From Alcaligenaceae bacterium (lineage in GTDB: Bacteria > Pseudomonadota > Gammaproteobacteria > Burkholderiales > Burkholderiaceae_B), in assembly GCA_013416485.1 (NCBI GenBank), contig JACCEO010000001.1, forward strand, positions 124,001-188,000: a stretch of DNA of 64,000 nucleotides, read 5' to 3'. Of the stretch, positions 19,401 to 27,361 are shown in pieces. A program made the position numbers and the translations under genes. The notes beneath the pieces were generated by a model. That model made no database searches and had not been told where the DNA came from. It saw nothing but the letters and a program-made list of their open reading frames with translations. How positions within the stretch are numbered: the stretch's first letter is position 1; each line of letters starts with the position of its first letter.

Positions 19401-19430
19401 TACTTCGTATTATAGTCGCACACCAGGGAA

Positions 19431-20087
19431 TTACTGATTTCGCTGGTTCAGGGCGTTGATCAGGCCGTCAATGCCGGTTTGTGATATTTGCTGGGCAAAC
19501 TGATTACGGTAGTTTTGTATCAGCCAAATACCCTCGACGTTCAGGTCGTAGATCTTCCAGCCATCGGGTGTTTGTTCCAGGCGGTAGTCAATGTTGATGG
19601 ACGGTGAGTTGTGCTGGGTCAAGGTAGAGCGCACTACGGCGTCTTGGACGTTGGTCTCGCCGCGAAACGGTTGCATGGATAGGGTGGATTGTGGGTCGAC
19701 CTTAGTGAATGCGCCGCTGTAGGTGCGTATTAATGTACCGGTAAAAGCCTTTACCAGACGCTGCTGCTGTTCTGGCGTGGCTTGGCGCCAATAGCGACCA
19801 GCCGCTAAGCGGGTGGTTTTTTCCAAATTGGTATAGGGCAATACGTGATCGTTCACGATCTGGTTGATTTTGGCCATGTCGCCGGACTTTACGCCGTGCT
19901 CGGCTTTGATGGCGTTTAGCGTTTCAGTGCCTACGGCCAACACAAAGTCATTGGGTTGGCCTTTGGGGTCGATGCTAGACGCCTGCGATAAGGTAGGCGC
20001 AGCAACGGCTAGCAGACTTAACACGCCAGCGGCAAGCAGTTGACGTGCTTGCGTTATGGAGAACAGGGAAAGAAATGTTTTAAACAT
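19431..20087 (-). CDS. mlaC: Phospholipid-binding periplasmic protein MlaC
   Basis: 218 residues with a signal peptide ending near residue 36 (LSLLAVAAPTLSQA). The remainder matches the MlaC/Ttg2D fold, with 'AAGRYWRQATPEQQQRLVKAF' and the C-terminal 'GWKIYDLNVEGIWLIQNYRNQF'. It ferries phospholipids across the periplasm between MlaA at the outer membrane and the MlaFED complex. It is the last mla gene; no STAS-domain mlaB follows. Confidence 0.95.
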   Translation of the reverse strand: MFKTFLSLFSITQARQLLAAGVLSLLAVAAPTLSQASSIDPKGQPNDFVLAVGTETLNAIKAEHGVKSGDMAKINQIVNDHVLPYTNLEKTTRLAAGRYWRQATPEQQQRLVKAFTGTLIRTYSGAFTKVDPQSTLSMQPFRGETNVQDAVVRSTLTQHNSPSINIDYRLEQTPDGWKIYDLNVEGIWLIQNYRNQFAQQISQTGIDGLINALNQRNQ

Positions 20088-20101
20088 AAAGGTATGGCCT
20101 T

Positions 20102-20947
20102 TTAGTTTGCTGGCTGCGCCGCAGGGGTAGCCGTGGGTATGTTGTTATCGGTGTCATCCGGGTCGGAGTAGTCGGGGAGGTCGTCAGAGTAGTCTGGTAG
20201 CTGGCCGTTGCCATGAAGGCGGCTATTGACCAACGAGTTGCGTCGCTGCATGTAGGCATCACGTATAAAGCTATAGCGATCCAGGGCGATTTCGTCGACC
20301 AGTTTGTCGGCATCCAGTAGGTTAACGCGCGTGTCAACGGCGTACAGGCCCAATATGGAGTTGCGCACAGGGATGTTGTCTATGGCGAATACGGGTGTAA
20401 TGGCCGAGAAATCAGCCGCGAAGGCACCTAACATACCGACGCCGTCCCTAAGGTCGCTGGCACCCAGGAAAGGTAAGACAATATAAGGGCCAGAACCCAG
20501 GCCCCATACACCTAGTGTGACACCAAAGTCGTTATGTATGCGCTTTGATCCATTCATGGAGGCTACGTCGATACAGCCGCCCAAACCCATAGTGGTGTTG
20601 AACATGACGCGACCCAGGGTGTTGAAGAAATCGTGCCCACGGGCTTGCAGAAAGCTGTTGAACGCCGACCAGACATCGGTCATGTTGTTGAAAACATTGC
20701 TAACACAAGTGCGCATAGGTTGGGGCGTCAGGGCAACATAGCCGTTGGCGATGGGCTTGAACAAGGCGTTATCTACGGCCTCGTTGACGGCAAACATACT
20801 ACGGTTATAGCGTTCCAGGGGGTCATTGGGACTGGGGTTAGGTACCGAGGCACAGCCCGTAGCCAGCGCAGCAGCTGTTGAAATTAAAGCGATGCGGGTC
20901 CAGCGTGCGGGCGTTTTAGGTACTGTGGATGTTGCGTAACTTGTCAT
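20102..20947 (-). CDS. mlaA: Outer-membrane lipoprotein MlaA (VacJ)
   Basis: 281 residues from 20947; an ATG at 20989 lies upstream, but the inner start has AGG about 8 bases ahead and gives a compact signal. The lipobox ALATGC places the lipid anchor near residue 32. The body carries VacJ signatures DPLERYNRSMFAVNEAVD, FFNTLGRVMFNTTMGLGG and GVWGLGSGPYIVLPFLG. MlaA sits in the outer membrane and removes mislocalised phospholipid from the outer leaflet. The C-terminal about 60 residues are Asp/Pro-rich and probably disordered. Confidence 0.94.
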   Translation of the reverse strand: MTSYATSTVPKTPARWTRIALISTAAALATGCASVPNPSPNDPLERYNRSMFAVNEAVDNALFKPIANGYVALTPQPMRTCVSNVFNNMTDVWSAFNSFLQARGHDFFNTLGRVMFNTTMGLGGCIDVASMNGSKRIHNDFGVTLGVWGLGSGPYIVLPFLGASDLRDGVGMLGAFAADFSAITPVFAIDNIPVRNSILGLYAVDTRVNLLDADKLVDEIALDRYSFIRDAYMQRRNSLVNSRLHGNGQLPDYSDDLPDYSDPDDTDNNIPTATPAAQPAN

Positions 20948-20997
20948 GATGGCAGCCTGGAATGCGGTGGGGTGAATAGTAAACCGCAAGTAACGTG

Positions 20998-21498
20998 TTA
21001 TGGGTTGTTTGTTGTAGCGGCAGGCGCCGTGTTGTCGGTGCCTTCCTTGTCTGCTGAGCTGTATAGGAATTTACTGATTAACTCTTCTAGGACGACAGCG
21101 CTTTGGGTGAACTGGACTTCGCTGCCATTAATTAGCATCTTGTCGTCCCCACCAGGGGTCAGGCCTATGTACTGTTCGCCCAACAGCCCCGAGGTCAATA
21201 TCGAGGCCGAGGAGTCCAGAGGGAATTCAAACCCTGTTTCTAGGTCCAGTGTGGCTACCGCTTGAAAGCGCTTGTTGTCGAAGGCAACTTTAGAGACCCT
21301 ACCGACCACGACGCCGCTGCTTTTAACAGGGGCACGTATTTTAAGGCCACCTATGTTGTCAAAGTGGGCCTGTACTTGATAGGTGGGAGCAAAGGAAAAT
21401 GAACTGAGGTTGCCAGCGCGTAAGGCTAGGAAAGCCAGCGCCACCAGGCCTATCAGTACAAACAGCCCTACCCAGAAATCGGTTCTTTCGCGCGACAT
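20998..21498 (-). CDS. mlaD: MCE-domain lipid transport protein MlaD
   Basis: 166 residues. A single membrane helix (FWVGLFVLIGLVALAFLAL) near the N-terminus is followed by one MCE domain starting at YQVQAHFDNIGGLKIRAPV, and a Thr/Asn-rich tail. MlaD hexamers hang from MlaE in the periplasm and pass lipids to or from MlaC. It lies 18 bases after mlaE. Confidence 0.95.
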   Translation of the reverse strand: MSRERTDFWVGLFVLIGLVALAFLALRAGNLSSFSFAPTYQVQAHFDNIGGLKIRAPVKSSGVVVGRVSKVAFDNKRFQAVATLDLETGFEFPLDSSASILTSGLLGEQYIGLTPGGDDKMLINGSEVQFTQSAVVLEELISKFLYSSADKEGTDNTAPAATTNNP

Positions 21499-21516
21499 AG
21501 TTAATTAATCTCGTAG

Positions 21517-22305
21517 TTAATTGCTAAACATTAAGGCGGTTAGCAGGAAGTCCAGGCCCAGCACGGTCAGTGAGCCATGCACAACAGTGCGGGTAGTGGC
21601 TCGGGATACGCCTTCGGGTGTGGCTTTGGCGGTATAACCAGCATGCAGGGCGATCAGGGTTACAGCCACCCCAAACACCAGGCTTTTGATGACGCCGTTG
21701 GCAATGTCGTTAAAGACATCTACGCCATCTTGCATTTGCGACCAGAAAGCACCAGGATCCACACCAATTAACAACACGCCGACTATCCAGCCGCCTATGA
21801 TACCCACCATAGAAAAAATGGCAGCCAAAATAGGCATGGCGATAACCCCACCCCAGAAGCGCGGTGTTAACACCCGGCGTATGGGGTCTACCGCCATGAT
21901 CTCCATTGCGGTCAGTTGTTCACCAGCTTTCATTAGGCCAATTTCTGCCGTTAACGACGTTCCGGCCCGGCCAGCAAACAGCAGGGCAGTGACTACGGGC
22001 CCTAGTTCGCGGGTTAGCGACAACGCTACCAGCAAGCCTAAGGCTTCTTCGGAGCCGTAGCGGCTAAGTGTGTAATACCCTTGCAGTCCCAGTACAAAGC
22101 CTACAAACAACCCCGACACACCAATAATAAGCACGGAATGGTTGCCAATGAAGTGGACTTGTTGGGCAACTAAGCCAGGGCGCCTAAAAATAATGCCGCT
22201 GCGACCTAAAATGGCCAGCGATAAGCGGATAAAGTCACCCAAGGTGACAATGCCAGCGCGTATCTTGGCGCCTAATGCAGCAATTTTTTTGATCAAGGCG
22301 ATCAT
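21517..22305 (-). CDS. mlaE: Lipid ABC transporter permease MlaE
   Basis: 262 residues from 22305, where the start overlaps the mlaF stop in an ATGA arrangement; an ATG at 22332 is also in frame. Neither has a strong ribosome site, consistent with coupled translation. The permease signature [21 protein letters not shown]-type and the conserved EIGxMKxxEQxxAxExM helix are seen. It forms the membrane core of MlaFED. Confidence 0.93.
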   Translation of the reverse strand: MIALIKKIAALGAKIRAGIVTLGDFIRLSLAILGRSGIIFRRPGLVAQQVHFIGNHSVLIIGVSGLFVGFVLGLQGYYTLSRYGSEEALGLLVALSLTRELGPVVTALLFAGRAGTSLTAEIGLMKAGEQLTAMEIMAVDPIRRVLTPRFWGGVIAMPILAAIFSMVGIIGGWIVGVLLIGVDPGAFWSQMQDGVDVFNDIANGVIKSLVFGVAVTLIALHAGYTAKATPEGVSRATTRTVVHGSLTVLGLDFLLTALMFSN

Positions 22306-23135
22306 AGTCGGCCCGAATGATTTTCCAGCCATGCCGAAAATGCAGGCGAGACTGGGTAGTGAAAGGCAATAGGGCCATCGGGCTGACCATGTAAAAACTG
22401 CTGCACATAAGGATCTTCCGATGTGGACAGTTCTTGTGGTGACCCCGAGGCAATCAATGTGCCTTGACCTACCATATACACTTGATCAGCAATCGCGAAA
22501 GATTCCGCGACATCGTGGGTGATAAGCACCGAGGCACAGTTAAGCTGGTCCGTTAAGCGACGTATGAGTTGTGCAGTCACCCCTAGCGAAATTGGATCCA
22601 GCCCGGCAAAGGGTTCGTCGTACAGTATTAGTTCGGGTTCTAGCACGATGGCGCGCGCCAGTGCGACGCGCCTAGCCATACCGCCGGATATTTCTGAAAT
22701 GCGTAAATGAGCGGCAGTGCGCAGGCCCACAGCATCCAATTTGCTAAGTACACGTTCAGTAATTTGGCTTTCCGACACATGTGCATGCTCGCGCAAGGGG
22801 AAAGCCACGTTTTCAAAAACATTCAGGTCAGTAAACAGTGCGCCTTGTTGAAACAATACACCCATGCGTTGGCGTGCCAGCTGCAAGTGCTTGGCTGACA
22901 GTGTGCTGATGTCATCACCAAAGATATGTATGCTGCCACGAGTTGGTTTGATCTGGCCCGTAGCGGCCCGCAATAATGTGGTCTTGCCCGAACCAGACCC
23001 GCCCATCATGGCCACAACCTGACCGCGACGCACATCTAGGTTGATACCTTTCAGGACGGTGAAGTCGCCATAGCCCAGCGTAACGTCAGAAAAGGTTACG
23101 ACGGGTGCGGTATTGGCGGCAGAGGTCGAGTTCAT
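22302..23135 (-). CDS. mlaF: Lipid ABC transporter ATPase MlaF
   Basis: 277 residues. Walker [11 protein letters not shown], signature ISGGMARRV and Walker [14 protein letters not shown] are intact. A short C-terminal extension follows the nucleotide-binding domain, as in E. coli MlaF where it contacts the partner subunit. It is first in mlaF-E-D-A-C. In E. coli MlaF is stabilised by the STAS protein MlaB, whose gene is missing here. Confidence 0.95.
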   Translation of the reverse strand: MNSTSAANTAPVVTFSDVTLGYGDFTVLKGINLDVRRGQVVAMMGGSGSGKTTLLRAATGQIKPTRGSIHIFGDDISTLSAKHLQLARQRMGVLFQQGALFTDLNVFENVAFPLREHAHVSESQITERVLSKLDAVGLRTAAHLRISEISGGMARRVALARAIVLEPELILYDEPFAGLDPISLGVTAQLIRRLTDQLNCASVLITHDVAESFAIADQVYMVGQGTLIASGSPQELSTSEDPYVQQFLHGQPDGPIAFHYPVSPAFSAWLENHSGRL

Positions 23136-23229
23136 GGCAATGTATGCATAATTAAGGCGCGATCAATTTATAGGCGCAAGCTTCATATTGTATCGCGTAC
23201 GTAACTGGGTGCGTAAATAAAGGGGTATC

Positions 23230-23243
23230 GCCTGCCAGCAGGC
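23230..23243. other. Short GC palindrome in the gap between the GntR gene and mlaF
   Basis: GCCTGC (23230-23235) and GCAGGC (23238-23243) form a near-perfect palindrome with two central bases, in the 122-base gap downstream of the regulator gene and upstream of mlaF, both on the minus strand. It may be a hairpin ending the regulator transcript; no T-run follows directly. No convincing mlaF promoter was found in the gap. Confidence 0.3.
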
Positions 23244-23257
23244 ATAAAAGGCGGTGC

Positions 23258-23974
23258 TTAAAGTCTTGTATAAGTATCCAGGCGTTGAGCGGCATTGCGT
23301 AAATGGGTTTCTGCCGCCAGTGCAGCAGCGGCCGGGTCGCGTTTTTCTATGGCTTGTACTATGGCCAAATGTTCTTGTTGCACGAACTTTACTAGGTTCA
23401 GGTGATGCGTGACCGTATTGCTGCGGGCCTTGCGTATCAGGCGCCTGACGTGTTGCTCAAGGTATTCGTTAAGCGTAATAAAGTGTGGGTTGTGGGTTGC
23501 ATCAACGATGGCTTGGTGAAAGGCAAAGTCTTCATCATCACCAAGCTTGTCGTTGGCAATGGCGTATTCCATGCCAATAAGGGCGCGCTTGATACGTTTT
23601 AGGTCATCAGGGGTGTGGCGCAAGGCCGCATAGTGTGCGGCTCCGGCTTCTATGGTGACCAAAAGCTCTATGACCTGGGTAATACTTTCCTTGTCGTCCA
23701 GGTCGGTGGTTTGCAGCCTGAAGCTTTGTCGGGTGCCTCGTTCGTTGACGAACACACCCCGACCTTGCTGTGAAATCACCAAGCTTTCGGATTTAAGTTG
23801 CGATACCGCCTCGCGTACAACTGAACGGCTCACGGAAAACTGTTCGCATAATTGCTTTTCGCTGGGCAGTTTATCCCCTGGAAGTAAGCGCTTTTGCGAG
23901 ATTTCCTGGATGAGCCAGTTAGCTACCTGATCTGTCAAGGACTCAGGTTGCAGCAAAGTATCTAAGGTGTTCAT
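23258..23974 (-). CDS. FadR-subfamily GntR transcriptional regulator
   Basis: 238 residues from 23974; an upstream in-frame ATG at 24067 would overlap the SDR gene by 29 bases and adds a non-family leader. Residues about 12-76 are a winged helix (GDKLPSEKQLCEQFSVSRSVVREAVSQL), and the rest is an all-helical FCD ligand domain with histidines typical of a metal-assisted acid-binding pocket. It lies 64 bases downstream of an SDR gene and is oriented away from the transport and dehydrogenase operon, so it is the likely regulator of both. The ligand is unknown. Confidence 0.9.
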   Translation of the reverse strand: MNTLDTLLQPESLTDQVANWLIQEISQKRLLPGDKLPSEKQLCEQFSVSRSVVREAVSQLKSESLVISQQGRGVFVNERGTRQSFRLQTTDLDDKESITQVIELLVTIEAGAAHYAALRHTPDDLKRIKRALIGMEYAIANDKLGDDEDFAFHQAIVDATHNPHFITLNEYLEQHVRRLIRKARSNTVTHHLNLVKFVQQEHLAIVQAIEKRDPAAAALAAETHLRNAAQRLDTYTRL

Positions 23975-24038
23975 GGTGATCTTATACGTTATGAAATTGT
24001 GCTCGATGAGGGGTTGGTGAAATGGGTAATGGTATTGA

Positions 24039-24776
24039 CTAAACGATATATAGCCCACCGTTGACATGTATGGTCTCGCCGCTTATGAAACTGGCTAGGT
24101 CAGAGCACAAAAAGATGATGGCGCCAGCCACTTCATCGGCCGTACCAAAACGCTTAAGTGGCGTGCTGTCCAGCAGCGCTTGTCCCTTTTTCTGTAATAG
24201 GCTGGAGGTCATGGCAGTCTCAATAATACCCGGCGCCACTAAATTGACACGAGTGTTGGGTGCAAGCTCCAGGGCGAGGCTTTTACTGAAGCTGGATACC
24301 GCACCCTTGGATGCCGAATAGTGTGCATGCGCATAGCTGCCGCGATGGCCAGCCATAGAAGCTAGGTTAACGATAGAGCTATTTTTGCCCAGATGGGGAA
24401 TCACGGCACGACAAATATGAAATGTACCGTCCAGGTTGACGCGCATTAATTGTTGCCAATTCGTATCGCTCATGTCGGCCACTTTGATCTCGGGGTAGAT
24501 GCCAGCAGAATGAACTAAATGGTCTATTTGGCCAAAGTGCTTTACCACTTCTTCTACCGTTTTCTCGCACGATGCGACATCAGTAACGTTTGTGTGGTGG
24601 CAGGTAACATCAGCGCCGCTGTCAGACAGTTCATCGCGCACTTTCAGCAGAGCATCCATATTGATATCACATAGAGCAATACCTACTCCGTGCTGGGCAA
24701 TTTGGAGGGCAGTGGCACGTCCAATGCCTCCTGCTGCGCCAGTGATTAGAAAGGTTTTTTGTGCAAAAGAAATCAT
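24039..24776 (-). CDS. Short-chain dehydrogenase/reductase (classical SDR)
   Basis: 245 residues. The NAD(P)-binding TGAAGGIG (residues 12-19) and the catalytic S140, Y153 and K157 (YSASK) are intact, and the C-terminal SGETIHVNGG is standard for FabG-like SDRs. D37 at the end of strand 2 (ALCDIN) suggests NAD preference. It should interconvert a secondary alcohol and ketone. Paired with the GntR gene and divergent from the import operon, it probably acts on the imported compound or a derivative. Confidence 0.9.
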   Translation of the reverse strand: MISFAQKTFLITGAAGGIGRATALQIAQHGVGIALCDINMDALLKVRDELSDSGADVTCHHTNVTDVASCEKTVEEVVKHFGQIDHLVHSAGIYPEIKVADMSDTNWQQLMRVNLDGTFHICRAVIPHLGKNSSIVNLASMAGHRGSYAHAHYSASKGAVSSFSKSLALELAPNTRVNLVAPGIIETAMTSSLLQKKGQALLDSTPLKRFGTADEVAGAIIFLCSDLASFISGETIHVNGGLYIV

Positions 24777-24877
24777 TTTTTTCTCACTAGGGTTTGTACC
24801 TACGGTACTTAATTGATTGATTTTAAAGAATATATTTTATTTTTTTATAATCTTTACAGACATTTCTAGTTGTTTTG

Positions 24878-24906
24878 TTGACACCGATTTTTTGCTTAAG
24901 TAGAAT
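24878..24906 (+). promoter_or_regulatory. Near-consensus sigma-70 promoter of the import/dehydrogenase operon
   Basis: A perfect -35 TTGACA (24878-24883) and a -10 TAGAAT (24901-24906) are separated by exactly 17 bases, 110 bases before the GTG start of the binding-protein gene. The predicted transcription start falls near 24913, directly in front of the inverted repeat at 24915-24952. Confidence 0.75.
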
Positions 24907-24914
24907 TTCCATCG

Positions 24915-24952
24915 AACTTGTCTGATGGGTTGAAAATGTTATCAGACAAGTT
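24915..24952. promoter_or_regulatory. Inverted repeat, probable operator for the GntR regulator
   Basis: AACTTGTCTGAT (24915-24926) and its perfect reverse complement ATCAGACAAGTT (24941-24952) are separated by 14 bases. Each arm contains TTGTCTGA or its complement, close to half of the TTGTCnGACAA-like sites bound by some FadR-subfamily regulators. It begins about two bases after the predicted transcription start, where a bound repressor would block initiation or early elongation. It could also form an RNA hairpin in the leader. The link to the GntR protein is inference. Confidence 0.65.
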
Positions 24953-25016
24953 GAAAAGATAGAAGGGCTTATTAGCCTTTATTGAGCATTCTCATCATAA
25001 ATCAGGAGATGTTGGA

Positions 25017-26255
25017 GTGAATAAGACCAAACTAGCCTTGTTGCTGTCTGCGTGCGGATTGGCTGCGGTAACTTCCGCTCAAGCTGCCCCTTTGAAAGTC
25101 GCTTTGGTTGAGACCCTGTCTGGGCCTCAGGCGTCGACAGGACTCATGTACCGCGCAGCGGCTAAGTATCAGATTAGCAATATCAATGACGCTGGCGGAT
25201 GGAATGGCCAGGCTATCGAAATTGGCGAGTACGATAATCAGGGCGGTCCGGCAGGCGCGTCCGACAAAGTAAAAGCCGCAATTGCCGATGGTGCGCGCAT
25301 CATCATTCAAGGTTCTTCTTCGGCTGTCTCAGGGCAAATCACTGAAGACGTGCGCAAACACAATATACGTAACCCAGGCAAGGAAGTGCTGTTCCTGAAT
25401 ATGGGTGGCGAAGCCCTGGAGCTGACTGGCGATAAATGCCATTTCTACCATTTCCGCTTTACGACCAATGCCCCCATCCGTGTTAAGACCTTGGTTATGG
25501 CCATGCAAGAGGCCAACGAACTGGGCAGCAAGGTGTACTCCATGAACCAGAACTACTCATGGGGTGCCGACATGGAGAAATCCATCAAGGAATTTGCTGG
25601 CACTGGCAATTACCAGGTGGTGGAAAGTACCCTGCATGACGTTAACAGGGTTCAAGACTTCTCACCTTATGTCAGCAAAATCAAAGCCAGTGGTGCCGAA
25701 ACGGTGCTGACCGGTAATTGGTCTAATGACCTGCTGCTGTTGATGAAAGCGACTCGTGACGCTGGCTTGAAAGTACGCTTCGGTACCGTGTTCCTGGACC
25801 AGGTCGGTAACCTGGCCAATGCCGGTGACATTGCTTTGGGTCATTACATCTCGCACGCTTACAACATTGAGCTCAACCCAGAGACTGAAAGCTTTGCGGA
25901 AAAATACAAGGCGAAAACTGGCCATTACCCCACCTTTATCGAGCCGCAAACCGTGTTTGGTCTGCAAATGCTGGGCGAAGCACTGCAAGCAACGCAGCCT
26001 GAAGATGGCAACCTGAACGTGACTCAACTGGCCTTGAATCTGGAAAAGGTAACGATCACCACACCGATGGGTGAAACCAGCATGCGTGTTGAAGATCATC
26101 AGGTTTTGCTGCCTATGGTGGTGTCCAAAGTATCACGAGACGTGAAATACAAAGTGGATGACACCGATATGGGTTTCCAGGTTGTTAAGCGCTTTACGGG
26201 TGCGCAGGCCGCCAATCCAGTCGAAGCTACCTGCAAAATGAAGCGTCCTGCCTAA
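25017..26255 (+). CDS. Branched-chain-type ABC transporter substrate-binding protein
   Basis: 412 residues with a GTG start preceded by AGGAG at 8 bases. The signal peptide ends at about residue 23 (VTSAQA). The mature part is a Peripla_BP_6 type-I binding fold (LKVALVETLSGPQASTG, then ISNINDAGGWNGQ). It is the periplasmic receptor of the HAAT-family importer encoded next. The ligand need not be an amino acid: the family also covers amides, aromatic acids and short-chain acids, and the downstream enzymes suggest a hydroxy- or keto-compound. It is the first gene of a nine-gene operon. Confidence 0.9.
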   Translation: MNKTKLALLLSACGLAAVTSAQAAPLKVALVETLSGPQASTGLMYRAAAKYQISNINDAGGWNGQAIEIGEYDNQGGPAGASDKVKAAIADGARIIIQGSSSAVSGQITEDVRKHNIRNPGKEVLFLNMGGEALELTGDKCHFYHFRFTTNAPIRVKTLVMAMQEANELGSKVYSMNQNYSWGADMEKSIKEFAGTGNYQVVESTLHDVNRVQDFSPYVSKIKASGAETVLTGNWSNDLLLLMKATRDAGLKVRFGTVFLDQVGNLANAGDIALGHYISHAYNIELNPETESFAEKYKAKTGHYPTFIEPQTVFGLQMLGEALQATQPEDGNLNVTQLALNLEKVTITTPMGETSMRVEDHQVLLPMVVSKVSRDVKYKVDDTDMGFQVVKRFTGAQAANPVEATCKMKRPA

Positions 26256-26271
26256 AACAGTCAAGAAGATG

Positions 26272-26302
26272 ACAACAGCCAAGTCTACTTTCTGGCTGTT
26301 GT
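26272..26302 (+). other. Stem-loop after the binding-protein gene
   Basis: ACAACAGCCA (26272-26281) and TGGCTGTTGT (26293-26302) form a perfect 10-bp stem with an 11-nt loop, 17 bases after the stop codon. No U-run follows, so it is more likely an mRNA-stabilising or partial-termination structure than a full terminator. Confidence 0.6.
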
Positions 26303-26340
26303 GCTGATTGCCTGTACGGCATTGATTTGAAGCATAGGAG

Positions 26341-26404
26341 TTCGAGCCTGTTGCAGCGGCAGGAGGCCGCAGGCTTCACGGCTCCTGGCAGTTCCAGGCT
26401 CGAA
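26341..26404 (+). other. Long branched inverted repeat immediately upstream of the permease gene
   Basis: TTCGAGCCTG (26341-26350) pairs perfectly with CAGGCTCGAA (26395-26404). The 44 bases between them are GC-rich and contain further complementary pairs: GCGGC with GCCGC (26356-26370), and CAGGAG (26360-26365) with CTCCTG (26382-26387), which compete with each other. The 3' arm ends just before the AAAGG ribosome site of the permease gene (ATG at 26415). It could set the ratio of receptor to permease or act as a translational switch. Confidence 0.55.
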
Positions 26405-26414
26405 AGGTGCAATT

Positions 26415-27356
26415 ATGGAATTTTTTACAGTCTCTTTATTGAACGGCACAATTTATGGATTGCTGTTGTTCATGGTTTCGGCTGGCTTGACCTTGATTTT
26501 CGGGATGATGGGCGTCCTTAACTTTGCCCATACCTCGTTTTACATGGTGGGTGCCTACCTGGCATACAGCTTGCAGAAAGTGATGGGTTTTTGGCCCGCT
26601 ATCATTATTTCACCCCTGATCGTGGGTGTTTTGGGGGCGTTGGTTGAGCGTTATATGCTGCGCCGTGTTCATCGCTATGGTCATGGCCATCAGTTGCTCC
26701 TAACGTTTGGTTTGTCATTCATCATCACAGAAGTGATCAAGCTGTTCTACGGCAATTATCCGGTCGATTACCGCGTTCCTGAAGCATTGAGTTTCTCGGC
26801 ATTCCAGTTGTTTGGTGCCAACTATCCCTTTTACCGTTTGTTGATAGGCGGCACTTCCATATTGATGTTTGTGCTGATTTATCTGTTACTGACCAAGACC
26901 AGAGTGGGAATCGTGGTTCGTTCGGCCATATACCGGCCCCGTATGGTCGAGGCCTTGGGTCACAACGTTCCTATGGTGTTCATGGGGGTCTTCGGTGTTG
27001 GGGCAGCCCTTGCCGGACTGGCAGGGGCGGTGGCTGGTGCTTTCTACACCACCAACCCGAATATGGCACTAGAACTGGGTGTGCTGGTATTCGTGGTAGT
27101 GGTGGTCGGTGGACTGGGTTCTTTAGAGGGCGCCATGCTGTCTTCCTTGCTCATAGGCTTGATTTCATCATTTTCTGTGGGAGTCGATTACAGCCTTGCT
27201 GATGTGTTTGGCCTCTTTGGAGTTCGAGACTGGGCTGAGCAGGTTGGTGGATTGTTAACCCTGAAAGTGTCGTCGCTTTCGGCCACTATACCGTTTGTGC
27301 TGATGCTGTTGGTATTGCTGTTCAGGCCTCAAGGCTTGATGGGCAACAGGGAGTAG
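26415..27356 (+). CDS. Branched-chain-type ABC permease, LivH-like
   Basis: 313 residues, strongly hydrophobic with about eight membrane helices. The family start pattern SAGLTLIFGMMGVLNFAH and the C-terminal RPQGLMG are typical of LivH. AAAGG lies 7 bases before the ATG. It forms the membrane channel with the LivM-like protein. A 159-base gap with two hairpins separates it from the receptor gene. Confidence 0.93.
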   Translation: MEFFTVSLLNGTIYGLLLFMVSAGLTLIFGMMGVLNFAHTSFYMVGAYLAYSLQKVMGFWPAIIISPLIVGVLGALVERYMLRRVHRYGHGHQLLLTFGLSFIITEVIKLFYGNYPVDYRVPEALSFSAFQLFGANYPFYRLLIGGTSILMFVLIYLLLTKTRVGIVVRSAIYRPRMVEALGHNVPMVFMGVFGVGAALAGLAGAVAGAFYTTNPNMALELGVLVFVVVVVGGLGSLEGAMLSSLLIGLISSFSVGVDYSLADVFGLFGVRDWAEQVGGLLTLKVSSLSATIPFVLMLLVLLFRPQGLMGNRE

Positions 27357-27361
27357 AAGTA

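Noticed and set aside
19409-19414. Perfect minus-strand TATAAT before the ABC exporter genes
   Set aside because: No acceptable -35 at 16-18 bases upstream, so not called a promoter.
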